Of a stretch of DNA of 32,947 nt, positions 14,396 to 23,299 are shown piece by piece. The position numbers were made by a program, and so were the translations under genes. The stretch covers positions 1 to 32,947 of the forward strand of contig JAJFKK010000084.1 in the NCBI GenBank assembly GCA_021773245.1, in the 5' to 3' direction. Below the pieces are notes generated by a model. That model was not told the DNA's origin, did not search any database, and saw only the letters and a program-made list of their open reading frames with translations. Position 1 is the first letter of the stretch; every line of letters begins with the position of its first letter. This DNA is from Gammaproteobacteria bacterium (GTDB taxonomy: Bacteria; Pseudomonadota; Gammaproteobacteria; Eutrophobiales; Eutrophobiaceae).

Positions 14396-15634
14396 ATGTC
14401 TCTTACTGGGAATACGATGAACTTCAGCACGGATAATGATCCGGCGATCAAGGAGTTCAATACCACCAAACTTCTGAAAAACGCGCGCAAACAGGCAGAA
14501 GACCGGAACTACAAGGATTTCTTCATTTGCGACGTGGACAGCCACCACTATGAAACCGAGGCCCTGCCCGAAATCCTGCAGTACATGGATGACCCGGTCA
14601 TGCGGCATCTCGGTCTGTCGGCGGGGAACGTGGGGCGTGCCGGCCTGATCCCGCAGGCAATCGGCTCTCAGGACATGGCCGGGCGCGTGACGCGCTATGC
14701 CGGTCGTAACAAGGAAGTGGTCCCCGAGAAACCGCATCGCGACATCACGCTGACCCGGCGCTGGATGGACGCGATGGGGGTCGACATGGCCTGCCTTTTC
14801 CCGACCCCGATGCTGCTGCTTGCAACCCATCCGCAAGTCGAGGTCGAGGTGGCGATGGCGCGGGCTTATAACCGCTGGCTGTGCGAACGTATCCTGGAAG
14901 AAGACAAGCGCATCGTGTCGATGGTCTATCTTCCGATGAACGAACCGCATGAAGCGGAAAAGATGATTGACGAGTTCGCCGAGAAAAAAGGCGTCGTCGG
15001 CTTCCTGTCGACGGGCTACCTCAAGCGACCGGTGCATGACAGTGTGAACATGCGCATCTATGCCAAGCTGGAAGAACACGGTATGCCGCTTGGTTTCCAC
15101 GCGGCCTATCACTGGGCAGATACGTCCCTGGCGCAGCTGAACAAGTTCATTTCGGTTCATGCCCTCGGGTTCAGCTTCTGTAACATCATCCACATGACGA
15201 ACTGGGTTCTGAACGGTATGCCCGAGCGGTTCCCGAAGCTGAACACCATGTGGATCGAAAGCGGCCTTGCCTGGGTTCCGTTCCTGATGCAGCGTTTGGA
15301 CAATGAATACATGATGCGCACCTCGGACGCGCCGCTTCTCAAGAAGAAGCCGAGCGATTACATGCGCGAGATGTTCTATTCTTCTCAGCCGATCGAACTG
15401 GTGGACAACAAGGAAGCCCTGGAAGTCACGTTCAAGATGATGAACGCGGAGTCGCAATTGCTGTACTCGTCCGACTATCCGCACTGGGATATGGACCTGC
15501 CCAGCACGATCCACGACATTCCGTTCCTTGATGAAACGGCAAAACGGAACATTCTCGGTGGGAACGCGCAAAAGCTGTTCAACCTCGATCCGGTAATGTC
15601 CGAGTGGAAGCTTGAAGCCCGCAAGCAGGGCTGA
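14396..15634 (+). CDS. Amidohydrolase-superfamily enzyme (amidohydrolase_2 / decarboxylase-like)
   Basis: A 412-aa TIM-barrel metal enzyme. The first metal motif is D46-x-D48-x-H50-H51 (FICDVDSHHYE). Later candidates are H235 (GFHAAYHW), H266 (NIIHMTNW) and D360 (YSSDYPHWD), the order expected for the amidohydrolase_2 family. That family contains non-oxidative aromatic decarboxylases (ACMSD, gamma-resorcylate, 5-carboxyvanillate) and hydrolases. GGGAGCG precedes the ATG by seven bases. It ends the operon that starts with the Rieske ferredoxin and is controlled by the divergent MarR. A second aromatic-acid decarboxylation or ring-opening hydrolysis is plausible; the exact reaction cannot be assigned. 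Confidence 0.8.
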   Translation: MSLTGNTMNFSTDNDPAIKEFNTTKLLKNARKQAEDRNYKDFFICDVDSHHYETEALPEILQYMDDPVMRHLGLSAGNVGRAGLIPQAIGSQDMAGRVTRYAGRNKEVVPEKPHRDITLTRRWMDAMGVDMACLFPTPMLLLATHPQVEVEVAMARAYNRWLCERILEEDKRIVSMVYLPMNEPHEAEKMIDEFAEKKGVVGFLSTGYLKRPVHDSVNMRIYAKLEEHGMPLGFHAAYHWADTSLAQLNKFISVHALGFSFCNIIHMTNWVLNGMPERFPKLNTMWIESGLAWVPFLMQRLDNEYMMRTSDAPLLKKKPSDYMREMFYSSQPIELVDNKEALEVTFKMMNAESQLLYSSDYPHWDMDLPSTIHDIPFLDETAKRNILGGNAQKLFNLDPVMSEWKLEARKQG

Positions 15635-15643
15635 TGCAATAAT

Positions 15644-15672
15644 TGCGCGGCCTGGTCTTGCCGGGCCGCGCA
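15644..15672 (+). terminator. GC-rich hairpin after the amidohydrolase gene
   Basis: TGCGCGGCC (15644-15652) pairs perfectly with GGCCGCGCA (15664-15672) around an 11-base loop, ten bases after the stop. No T-tract follows, so it may act as an mRNA 3' end stabiliser or a weak terminator. The remaining bases to 15842 contain no gene I can support. Confidence 0.5.
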
Positions 15673-15842
15673 TGATGTCCTGTCCCCATGAAAGGCCGCG
15701 TTCATCGGGGTATTCCGTGGGGTCGCGGCAAAGGCTGCGCCGATCACCATGCCATATGTTTGCCGACCTCGGGCATTCCGGAATAGGCGAGGATCATGGC
15801 CATTCGGCCAAAGGTTGCACCGATAACCCCGGCGATCCCAAA

Positions 15843-15870
15843 TTCACAACCATAGACATCTAAGTATAAG
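15843..15870 (+). promoter_or_regulatory. Promoter with embedded operator before the universal stress gene
   Basis: TTCACA (15843-15848), a 16-base spacer and TATAAG (15865-15870) form a plausible promoter. ATAG-ACAT-CTAA (15852-15863) lies in the spacer; its core TAGACATCTA is the reverse complement of the core TAGATGTCTA before the TRAP operon. Confidence 0.65.
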
Positions 15871-15911
15871 TCTGGTAATCGGATTTGGAAAGATCGAACT
15901 GCGAGGCGAAA

Positions 15912-16736
15912 ATGAGTATAAAAAACATCCTGCTTGCACATTCCGGCAGTTCTGGTTTTCCCAACAGTTTGCGGCATGCGGCAAGAATTGCCGCAACCCA
16001 CGAGGCATGGTTGACCGGAGTTTATGGCAGTTCGACCTCGTACTTCGAACAAGTGCTGGGGCTGACCGAAGAATTGCTTGAAAAGCTCGGGCACGTGAGA
16101 CGTGAGAAAATCGCGGCATCGCGGGAATTGTTCATGGAAGTGACGGCGGCTGCGGGTCTTGGTGATCGCGCCCGTTTCCTGATGCCCGATGAGATCGGAA
16201 AGCTCAGCATTACACAGGTCGCCCGCAACTTCGATTTTATCGTAACGGGCTATCAGCCCAAGTTGCCGTCAGACGAATTTCGCGCCGTAAGCCCGGACCT
16301 GATGGCACTTGAAAGCGGTCGCCCGGTCCTGGTTGTGCCCGATGAATACGAAGCCGATAAACCTGCGGCCCATGCTCTTGTCGCGTGGGATGGCAAGCGT
16401 TCGGCGGCCCGGGCCCTCAACGACGCCATGTATATTCTGGAGGAAAAGCCGCGCAAGGTCTCTATCGTGACCGTCGGTGGCGGCCTGCCTGACATGCCGG
16501 AAGGGAACGATATCCTGACGCATCTGGAGCGCCATGGAGTTCACGCCAAACACATAGAGCGGGCGAGATCCGGGAAAAGCATCGCCAGTACCATTCAGGA
16601 AACAGCCGCGGAACTGGATGCCAAGCTGATTATCATGGGTGCCTATGAACACAGCAAGTTTTCACAGGACCTTTTCGGCGGCGTGACCCACGAGGTGATC
16701 CGGTCGACGAAGGTGCCGGTATTCATGTCGCACTAA
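15912..16736 (+). CDS. Two-domain universal stress protein (UspA family)
   Basis: 274 aa from the ATG at 15912, preceded by GAGGCGA; a longer frame to 15885 lacks a ribosome site. Two Usp folds are present. The first begins at residue 2 (SIKNILLAHSGSSGFPNSLR). The second begins near residue 155 (ALVAWDGKRSAARALNDAMY) and carries the C-terminal GAYEHSKFSQDLFGGVTHEV pattern with VPVFMSH at the end. Only this second half shows the nucleotide-binding-like GAYxHS/GGVT signature. Its promoter carries the same box as the catabolic operons, so it probably belongs to the regulon and helps cells cope with aromatic-acid stress. Confidence 0.85.
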   Translation: MSIKNILLAHSGSSGFPNSLRHAARIAATHEAWLTGVYGSSTSYFEQVLGLTEELLEKLGHVRREKIAASRELFMEVTAAAGLGDRARFLMPDEIGKLSITQVARNFDFIVTGYQPKLPSDEFRAVSPDLMALESGRPVLVVPDEYEADKPAAHALVAWDGKRSAARALNDAMYILEEKPRKVSIVTVGGGLPDMPEGNDILTHLERHGVHAKHIERARSGKSIASTIQETAAELDAKLIIMGAYEHSKFSQDLFGGVTHEVIRSTKVPVFMSH

Positions 16737-16739
16737 TGC

Positions 16740-16784
16740 GTTTCGCCTTTCGCCGATGTGCCGGGCCAAGGGCGAAACACTTTA
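16740..16784. terminator. Bidirectional terminator between the stress gene and pcaB
   Basis: GTTTCGCC (16740-16747) pairs with GGCGAAAC (16771-16778), extended inward by three pairs including one G-U. The two genes converge here with only 45 bases between their stops, and ACACTTT follows on the plus strand. Confidence 0.6.
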
Positions 16785-17834
16785 AGCCTTGCCAAGCCCC
16801 GTAATGGATTTGCAAAGGGCGCACCCGACATCCAAGGCCTTGCCCGTGGCCATCAGCATTTGCGGTAGCACCATCCATTCAAGAGACCAGGCCGCGCCCG
16901 AGCGTTCCTGTTCATGGATCAAGGCATGATGCATGGCCGAGACCTGCGTGGCGTTGAAGCGTGCCAGGGTGATGAGCAGTTCGGCGGAAACCGGGTTTTG
17001 CTTGTGCGGCATGGCCGAAGACCCGCCACCGCCAGACAGGGTGATGTCTTCGAGGCCTTGCTGGGTCATCAATGCGACGTCCTGCCCGAACTTTCCGAGA
17101 GTTCCCGAAATCAATGAGAGACAGGAGGCATAATCCGCGATGCCGTGGCGCATGGTCTGCCAACTCTTTTGCGTCGGGGCAAGGCCAAGGGTTTTCGCCA
17201 CTTCGTCCACGACCATCCCGGCCTTGTCGCCAAGGGCCTTGCGGTCGCCCGAAGCCCCGCCGATCTGCACCTTTTCGATAGTCGCACGCTTTTGGCCGAT
17301 GGCCGTGAGATGATCGGACAGTGGTAAGCGCCAGGCAAGCAGACGGTCCCGAACGGTGATTTGCGTGGCTGCCTGCATCCGCGTGCGGCCCATGAGGGGG
17401 ACGTCACCGAACCGCTTTTCGAGGGCTTCGAATTCTGTTTCAAGGGTTTTCAAGCGGCCCTCGATCAGGATGGATGCCTCGCGCAGTGCAAGGACCATCG
17501 CGGTATCCACGACATCCTGCGACGTGGCACCCTTGTGTACGGCGTCGGCGGGTGCAATCGCCTTCAATTGTTTCACAAGACGCGGGATCGGTACGCCATC
17601 TTGCCCCATGCCTGTGGCGATATCGGCAAAGTCGATCGTTGCGGTCTCGATCGCCCGCGCGGCCTCTTCCGCCTTTGCCGTGTCGAACAATCCGGCCTTG
17701 CCGCAGGCGCGTGACCATGCCGCTTCGAAGGCGAGCATATGCGACATTTGCCGTTCGGCGGAAAGAATCCCGGCCATCTCCGCATCGCCGAAAAGACCGG
17801 AAAGCCAAGGGTGATCGAAAACCGAGATGTTCAT
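16782..17834 (-). CDS. pcaB: 3-carboxy-cis,cis-muconate cycloisomerase
   Basis: A 350-aa member of the fumarase/aspartase superfamily. The signature GSSAMPHKQNP lies at residues 271-281, and the first conserved block, HKGATSQDVVDTAM, at 100-113. It converts 3-carboxymuconate, made by PcaGH, to 4-carboxymuconolactone in the cytoplasm. At 350 residues it is like the short alphaproteobacterial form and lacks the C-terminal extension of some homologues. It is the last gene of the minus-strand pcaDCHGB series. A 69-base gap with a hairpin separates it from pcaG, unlike the tight packing of the others, so its expression may be partly uncoupled. Confidence 0.93.
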   Translation of the reverse strand: MNISVFDHPWLSGLFGDAEMAGILSAERQMSHMLAFEAAWSRACGKAGLFDTAKAEEAARAIETATIDFADIATGMGQDGVPIPRLVKQLKAIAPADAVHKGATSQDVVDTAMVLALREASILIEGRLKTLETEFEALEKRFGDVPLMGRTRMQAATQITVRDRLLAWRLPLSDHLTAIGQKRATIEKVQIGGASGDRKALGDKAGMVVDEVAKTLGLAPTQKSWQTMRHGIADYASCLSLISGTLGKFGQDVALMTQQGLEDITLSGGGGSSAMPHKQNPVSAELLITLARFNATQVSAMHHALIHEQERSGAAWSLEWMVLPQMLMATGKALDVGCALCKSITGLGKA

Positions 17835-17861
17835 CGGGCTACGTCCTCGCTGAAAGGCAAA

Positions 17862-17884
17862 AAGGGCGGTCGTTGCCGCCCCTT
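17862..17884 (-). terminator. Hairpin between pcaG and pcaB (attenuator-like)
   Basis: On the plus strand GGGCGG (17864-17869) and CCGCCC (17876-17881) form the stem. In the direction of pca transcription the stem is followed by a run of T residues (complement of the A run at 17859-17863). This is a short terminator-like structure inside the operon and could lower pcaB expression relative to pcaHG. Confidence 0.55.
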
Positions 17885-17903
17885 TTGAATGACTTGTTTC
17901 GGC

Positions 17904-18509
17904 TCAAATATCGAGGAAAACCGTTTCGCCCTCGCCCTGAAGGCGGATATCGAAGCGATATTTCCCCTCGCCGGTTTTCTTGGCGATAAGCGTGTCCACG
18001 CGCGGGCGCTGTTCGACCCGGTTCAGAAGCGGATCGTTTTCATTGTCTTCATCCTCGAAATAGATCCGGGTATTGAGACCGATGTTGATTCCGCGGGACA
18101 CCACCCAAAGCGAGATATGCGGCGCGCTGTCTACCCCGCCACGGCCCTTGTAGGGGCCGGGCTTCACGGTGCGCAGCGTGAATTCACCGGTTTCCGCATC
18201 GGCGGCAAAGCGGCAATGGCCGGTAACGGCCGGATCGGCGCCCTCGGCCCCCGGGAAGATGCCGCTTGCGTCGCATTGCCAGCTTTCGATCAGGGCATCG
18301 CGCATCGCCCAGCCGGTGCCATCGTACACGGAGCCAACGATCTCGATGATCTCGCCTTGTGCCTTGCTTTCGTCGATGAAGGGGGTGGTGCCGATCTCTT
18401 CGTCGTAATACCCGGCATTCCCGGCGTAGGTTGGCATCAATCCGATGTGGACATAAGGACCCGCTGTTTGCGACGGGCTTTCTTGCAGAGTGTCGAGTTT
18501 CTGGACCAT
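17904..18509 (-). CDS. pcaG: Protocatechuate 3,4-dioxygenase alpha subunit
   Basis: A 201-aa intradiol dioxygenase subunit. The family segment SQTAGPYVHIGLMP is at residues 13-26, GTGWAMRDALIESWQCDASG lies near residues 64-83, and a C-terminal KYRFDIRLQGEGETVFLDI closes the beta-sandwich. As known for PcaG, it lacks the metal-ligand set of the beta subunit and builds the active site together with PcaH. The complex cleaves protocatechuate between the hydroxyls to 3-carboxy-cis,cis-muconate. The start is two bases after the pcaH stop, so equimolar coupled translation is expected. Confidence 0.95.
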   Translation of the reverse strand: MVQKLDTLQESPSQTAGPYVHIGLMPTYAGNAGYYDEEIGTTPFIDESKAQGEIIEIVGSVYDGTGWAMRDALIESWQCDASGIFPGAEGADPAVTGHCRFAADAETGEFTLRTVKPGPYKGRGGVDSAPHISLWVVSRGINIGLNTRIYFEDEDNENDPLLNRVEQRPRVDTLIAKKTGEGKYRFDIRLQGEGETVFLDI

Positions 18510-18511
18510 GA

Positions 18512-19255
18512 TTACATACCCTCCAGCTTGTTCTCGAACATGGTCTGGCGGCGCCCGCGCAGAACGATGTCGAATTTATAGGCAAGGAAATCGAGCGGGC
18601 GCGACTTCGAGAAATCGAGTGGCGCGACCAGGCGGTCGAGCTGGCTGCGCTCCTTGATCGTCGCGGCGATCGGGCAATGGTTGATCAGCGGGTCACCCTC
18701 GAAATACATCTGGGTGATCAGGCGCTGACCGAAGCTGTGGCCATAGACGGACACATGGATATGCATGGGCCGCCAGTCATTGCCGCGGTTGGGCCAGGGA
18801 TAAGCGCCGGGGCGCACGGTCAGGAATTCGTAATACCCGTTCTCGTCGGTGATGGTCCGCCCGCAGCCGCCGAAATTCGGATCGAGCGGTGCGAAATAGG
18901 TATCCTTCTTGTGACGGTAACGACCGCCCGCGTTGGCCTGCCAGATCTCGATCAGCGTATTGGGGACGGGGCGGCCCATCTCGTCCAGAACCCGCCCGTG
19001 CATCAGGATGCGCTCCCCCACGGCTGGGGCCTTGCCCTTGGTCCAGTTCAGGATCAGGTTGTTGTCGAGCGCGCCGAGCTTCCCATGCCCGAAGGTCGGG
19101 CCGGTCTCTTCCGAAGGGGTGCTTTCCATCGACAGAAGCGGCAGGTTCGGCGAGCGTGCAACGCTGGTCTTGTACCCCGGATTGTAGGGGTCGGGATGGA
19201 TCGCGCGGTTTCGGGGGATCAGCGGTCCCTGATCCACGTTCAATCGGTCAGTCAT
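18512..19255 (-). CDS. pcaH: Protocatechuate 3,4-dioxygenase beta subunit
   Basis: 247 aa from the ATG at 19255, which has a GGAGG site upstream on the minus strand; a longer frame reaching 19279 is not needed. The Fe(III) ligands of intradiol dioxygenases are visible as Y113 (GGRYRHKKD), Y152 (PGAYPWPN), H165 and H167 (RPMHIHVSVYG). N-terminal segments such as RNRAIHPDPYNPGYKTS are typical of PcaH. The start codon overlaps the end of pcaC by eight bases. Together with PcaG it forms the ring-cleaving enzyme of the beta-ketoadipate pathway. Confidence 0.96.
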   Translation of the reverse strand: MTDRLNVDQGPLIPRNRAIHPDPYNPGYKTSVARSPNLPLLSMESTPSEETGPTFGHGKLGALDNNLILNWTKGKAPAVGERILMHGRVLDEMGRPVPNTLIEIWQANAGGRYRHKKDTYFAPLDPNFGGCGRTITDENGYYEFLTVRPGAYPWPNRGNDWRPMHIHVSVYGHSFGQRLITQMYFEGDPLINHCPIAATIKERSQLDRLVAPLDFSKSRPLDFLAYKFDIVLRGRRQTMFENKLEGM

Positions 19256-19634
19256 TTTCACGTTCCTCCATTTCCGCAAAGGTCTGTTTGGCGAGTTTCA
19301 GGGCGTGGTTCGCCTTCGGTACCCCCGCATATATCGCCACATGCTGCAGGGCCTCCGCGATGTCGTCTTTCGACGCACCCGTGCGCAGCGTGGCGCGGAT
19401 GTGCATCGGGATTTCTTCGAAGTTTCCCGTCGCCGCCAGAAGCGCAATGGTCAGCATCGACCGTTCCCGGCGCGAAATCTTATCCGAGGACCATACCGTG
19501 CCCCAGGCGCTCTCGGTGATGAGCGATTGAAAGGGCAGGTCGAATTCGGTTTTTGCCGCCTCGGCGCGGTCCACGTGGGCATCGCCCAGAACCTCGCGCC
19601 GGGTCTTCATGCCCTGATCGAATTTTTGGCTCAT
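19248..19634 (-). CDS. pcaC: 4-carboxymuconolactone decarboxylase
   Basis: 128 aa from the ATG at 19634, a normal length for stand-alone PcaC. It is an all-helical CMD-family protein with SRRERSMLTIALLAATGNFE at residues 54-73 and the conserved EALQHVAIYAGVPKANHAL at 94-112. It decarboxylates 4-carboxymuconolactone to the beta-ketoadipate enol-lactone used by PcaD. The ATG overlaps the pcaD stop (ATGA), and the stop overlaps pcaH, so the operon is tightly coupled. PcaC and PcaD are not fused here, unlike in some actinobacteria. Confidence 0.95.
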   Translation of the reverse strand: MSQKFDQGMKTRREVLGDAHVDRAEAAKTEFDLPFQSLITESAWGTVWSSDKISRRERSMLTIALLAATGNFEEIPMHIRATLRTGASKDDIAEALQHVAIYAGVPKANHALKLAKQTFAEMEEREND

Positions 19635-20413
19635 GCGCTGATCCTTTCCACAAATGTCATCAATGCCCTGGTAAAGGCTTCCGGCGCCTCGATCGCGGGC
19701 AGGTGCCCGGTGTCTTCGAACATGACCAGATCGGCACGCGGCAGCACGCGGGCCAGTGCTTCGACCATGTCGGGCGGGGTGGCCAGATCGTGCTTTCCGC
19801 CGAGTACGAGCGCGGACTGAGTGATTTCGCCCAAGCGCTCGGTAATGTCTGTTCCGGCAATCGCGGCACAGGTGGCGATATACCCCTCTTGATCGGTTCG
19901 TGCCAAAAGCGTCCGCCACAAGGGCGCGGTCCTGTCCGCAAGCATCTTGGGTCCGAACCACCGTGGCATGATGCCTTCCGCCATTGCCGCCATGCCATTT
20001 TCACGAACGGCTTGGATGCGCGTGTGCCAGCCTTCGGCGGCCCCCAGCATGGAGGCGGTATTGGACAGGACAAGGCCGGCAACGCGCTCGGGTGCCATCA
20101 GTGCGACGTGCTGCGCGATCAACCCGCCGATCGAGCAGCCAACGATGATCGCGCGGTCTATCCCGGTCCCGGTCATCGCGGCCAGAACATCTTCGGCCAG
20201 ATCGGGAATCCCATAACCCTGTGGGGCGGTTTCCGATAATCCATGTCCGCGTTTGTCCATGCGAAGGCAGGCGCGGTCCTCGGGCAGGGCCGCGATAACC
20301 GCGTCCCACATCCGCAAATCCGTGCCGAGAGAGTTGACAAAGACCAACGGCACACCGCTGCCAGCCCGGTGATCGACGTGCATTATGCCCCAGTCGCGTG
20401 TGATTGCTTGCAT
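19631..20413 (-). CDS. pcaD: 3-oxoadipate enol-lactonase
   Basis: A 260-aa alpha/beta hydrolase. The nucleophile elbow GCSIGG has S94, the acid is D209 (GGKHDLATPP) and the base is H237 (DTGHLPAIE). The cap-domain sequence and length fit PcaD, which hydrolyses the enol-lactone to beta-ketoadipate. The ATG has AGGAGG five bases upstream. It is the first gene of the minus-strand pca operon and is divergent from pcaQ, which normally activates it when bound to beta-carboxymuconate or related intermediates. Confidence 0.94.
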   Translation of the reverse strand: MQAITRDWGIMHVDHRAGSGVPLVFVNSLGTDLRMWDAVIAALPEDRACLRMDKRGHGLSETAPQGYGIPDLAEDVLAAMTGTGIDRAIIVGCSIGGLIAQHVALMAPERVAGLVLSNTASMLGAAEGWHTRIQAVRENGMAAMAEGIMPRWFGPKMLADRTAPLWRTLLARTDQEGYIATCAAIAGTDITERLGEITQSALVLGGKHDLATPPDMVEALARVLPRADLVMFEDTGHLPAIEAPEAFTRALMTFVERISA

Positions 20414-20489
20414 TGGTACCTCCTGACTCAGACCTTTGCATAATATTTTCCCTTGAAAAAATACAATCTTGCGTCAAAAGTATAACCAA
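20414..20489. promoter_or_regulatory. pcaD-pcaQ divergent control region
   Basis: Seventy-six AT-rich bases separate the two start codons. TTTTC-CCTT-GAAAA (20446-20459) is a perfect inverted repeat with the T-N11-A form of LysR-type boxes. ATAACC (20482-20487) resembles half of the ATAACC/GGTTAT arms described for PcaQ in rhizobia, but no clean second arm is seen. On the minus strand TATTAT near 20440-20445 may be the pcaD -10. Confidence 0.55.
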
Positions 20490-21407
20490 ATGAATATACC
20501 ACCCGGTTTGAAACTCCGCCATATCGAGGCGTTTCTGGCGGTCGCGCAGAATGGCACGATCTCGGCCGCAGCGCGGGCGCGCAATGTTTCGCAGCCCGCA
20601 TTGTCCAAGACCATTGGCGAGCTTGAGACCTTTTTAGGCACAGCATTGTTTGAGCGGACCGGCAGGCGCGCGGTCCTGACCCCGGCGGGGGAGGGCTTTC
20701 GCGCCCATGCGCTGGTTGCGGTGCAAAGCCTCGAAGCGGGGGTGCGCGATCTGTCGGGCAAAGCCGCGCCGGGGCTGGTCAAGGTCGGGGTGCTGCCTAC
20801 CGTTGCGGGCGGATTTTTCCCGTCTGTCGCGCTGGATTATCATCGCACGCAGCAGCAAGCGCGGATCGGGATCATCACCGGGCCGAATCGCTATTTGCTC
20901 GACATGCTGCGCTCGGGCGGGATCGACCTGATGGTCGGGCGGATGCCATCGGCCAAGGATATGCCCGGCCTGTCCTTCGAGCATCTTTACGACGAACCGG
21001 TGCTTTTGGTGGCGCGGGCGGATCACCCGGCACTGGCCCTGCCTGCGCCAGAGGCGCTGGCGATGTATCCGCTGATTGCCCCCAACCCCGGGGCGATCAT
21101 TCGCCAGACCGTGGATCAATATCTGGCCGCGCAGGGGCTGAGCGGCCTCGTGCCTGCCTTCGAAACGGTTGCCCTGCCGGTTGCCCTCTCCCTGATCGAA
21201 CGATCCGACATGCTGTGGTTCATCTCGCGCGGGGTGGTCGAACGCGAGTTGCAGCGGGGCACCCTTGCCGAGGTGAACCTGAAATCGGGTTATATGTCGG
21301 GCGCGGTCGGGATCACACGCAAGTTCGCCTTCAACGAAAACAGCCCCGCCGATTTACTGGCGAGGCTGCTGCACAGGCGAGCCGGGGAAATGGCCCGCGA
21401 CGCGTGA
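20490..21407 (+). CDS. pcaQ: LysR-type activator of the pca operon
   Basis: 305 aa from the ATG at 20490. The N-terminal winged helix spans residues 5-65, with LRHIEAFLAVAQNGTISAAA and VSQPALSKTIGELE. The effector domain follows with VKVGVLPTVAGGFFPSVAL and a PcaQ-like segment GGIDLMVGRMPSAKDMPGLS. It is transcribed away from pcaD, the standard position for PcaQ, which activates pcaDCHGB on sensing pathway intermediates. Its stop codon directly abuts the stop of pcaF on the other strand, leaving no room for a terminator between the two convergent genes. Confidence 0.92.
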   Translation: MNIPPGLKLRHIEAFLAVAQNGTISAAARARNVSQPALSKTIGELETFLGTALFERTGRRAVLTPAGEGFRAHALVAVQSLEAGVRDLSGKAAPGLVKVGVLPTVAGGFFPSVALDYHRTQQQARIGIITGPNRYLLDMLRSGGIDLMVGRMPSAKDMPGLSFEHLYDEPVLLVARADHPALALPAPEALAMYPLIAPNPGAIIRQTVDQYLAAQGLSGLVPAFETVALPVALSLIERSDMLWFISRGVVERELQRGTLAEVNLKSGYMSGAVGITRKFAFNENSPADLLARLLHRRAGEMARDA

Positions 21408-22606
<1,199 letters not shown>

Positions 22607-22607
<1 letters not shown>

Positions 22608-23299
22608 CAGATATCCTCCGGTACGATCAGGTCGCCGACGGGGCCATCGGTGTGCAATGTGGCGCCGGTAACGGCCTGGAGTTCTTCCATCGAAATGGCG
22701 GGCAGTTTCTCACGCAGGTTGAACTTGCCATCCTCGATGTCGAGAACCGCCAGGGACGTATAAACGCGGGTCACACAGCCAACCCCCGTCAAAGGGAAGG
22801 TGCAGGCTTCGACCAGCTTGGGCTGGCCATCCTTGGTCACGTGATCGGTGACCACCGCAACGGCCTTGGCCCCATGGACCAGGTCCATCGCACCGCCCAC
22901 GGCGGGAACCCCCTTGGAGCCGACCCGCCAGTTCGCCAGATCGCCGTTCTGTGCAACCTGGTAGGCCCCGAGAACGGCCAGGTCGAGGTGCCCGCCACGC
23001 ACCATCGAGAAACTGTCGGCATGATGGAAGAACGAGGCCCCGGGCTTCAGCATGATCGCTTTCTTGCCCGCGTTGATCAGGTCCCAATCCTCTTCGCCCT
23101 CCTTGGGCGCTTTGCCAAAGCCCAGCACGCCGTTTTCGGTGTGATAGGTTACGTCGCGCCCTTCGGGTTGGAAGGTGGCGATCATTTCGGGAAAGCCGAT
23201 GCCAAGGTTCACATAGGAGCCGTCTTCGAGATCCTGCGCGGCACGCCACGCGATCTGGGCATTCGTCAGCTTGTCTTCCATGAGGTTGAAATCGGACAT
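22607..23299 (-). CDS. pcaJ: 3-oxoadipate CoA-transferase subunit B
   Basis: 230 aa from the ATG at 23299, which overlaps the pcaI stop (ATGA). The catalytic glutamate is E55 in the TYHTENGVLGFG motif of class I CoA-transferase beta subunits. The conserved VNLGIGFPEMI precedes it and KGVPAVGGAMDLVHGAK follows. Together with PcaI it transfers CoA from succinyl-CoA to beta-ketoadipate. Sequence alone hardly separates it from succinyl-CoA:acetoacetate transferases; the pca context decides. Confidence 0.94.

Noticed and set aside
14378-15673. Minus-strand open frame of 431 codons opposite the amidohydrolase
   Set aside because: Shadow frame; the plus strand has metal-binding motifs, a ribosome site and operon context.
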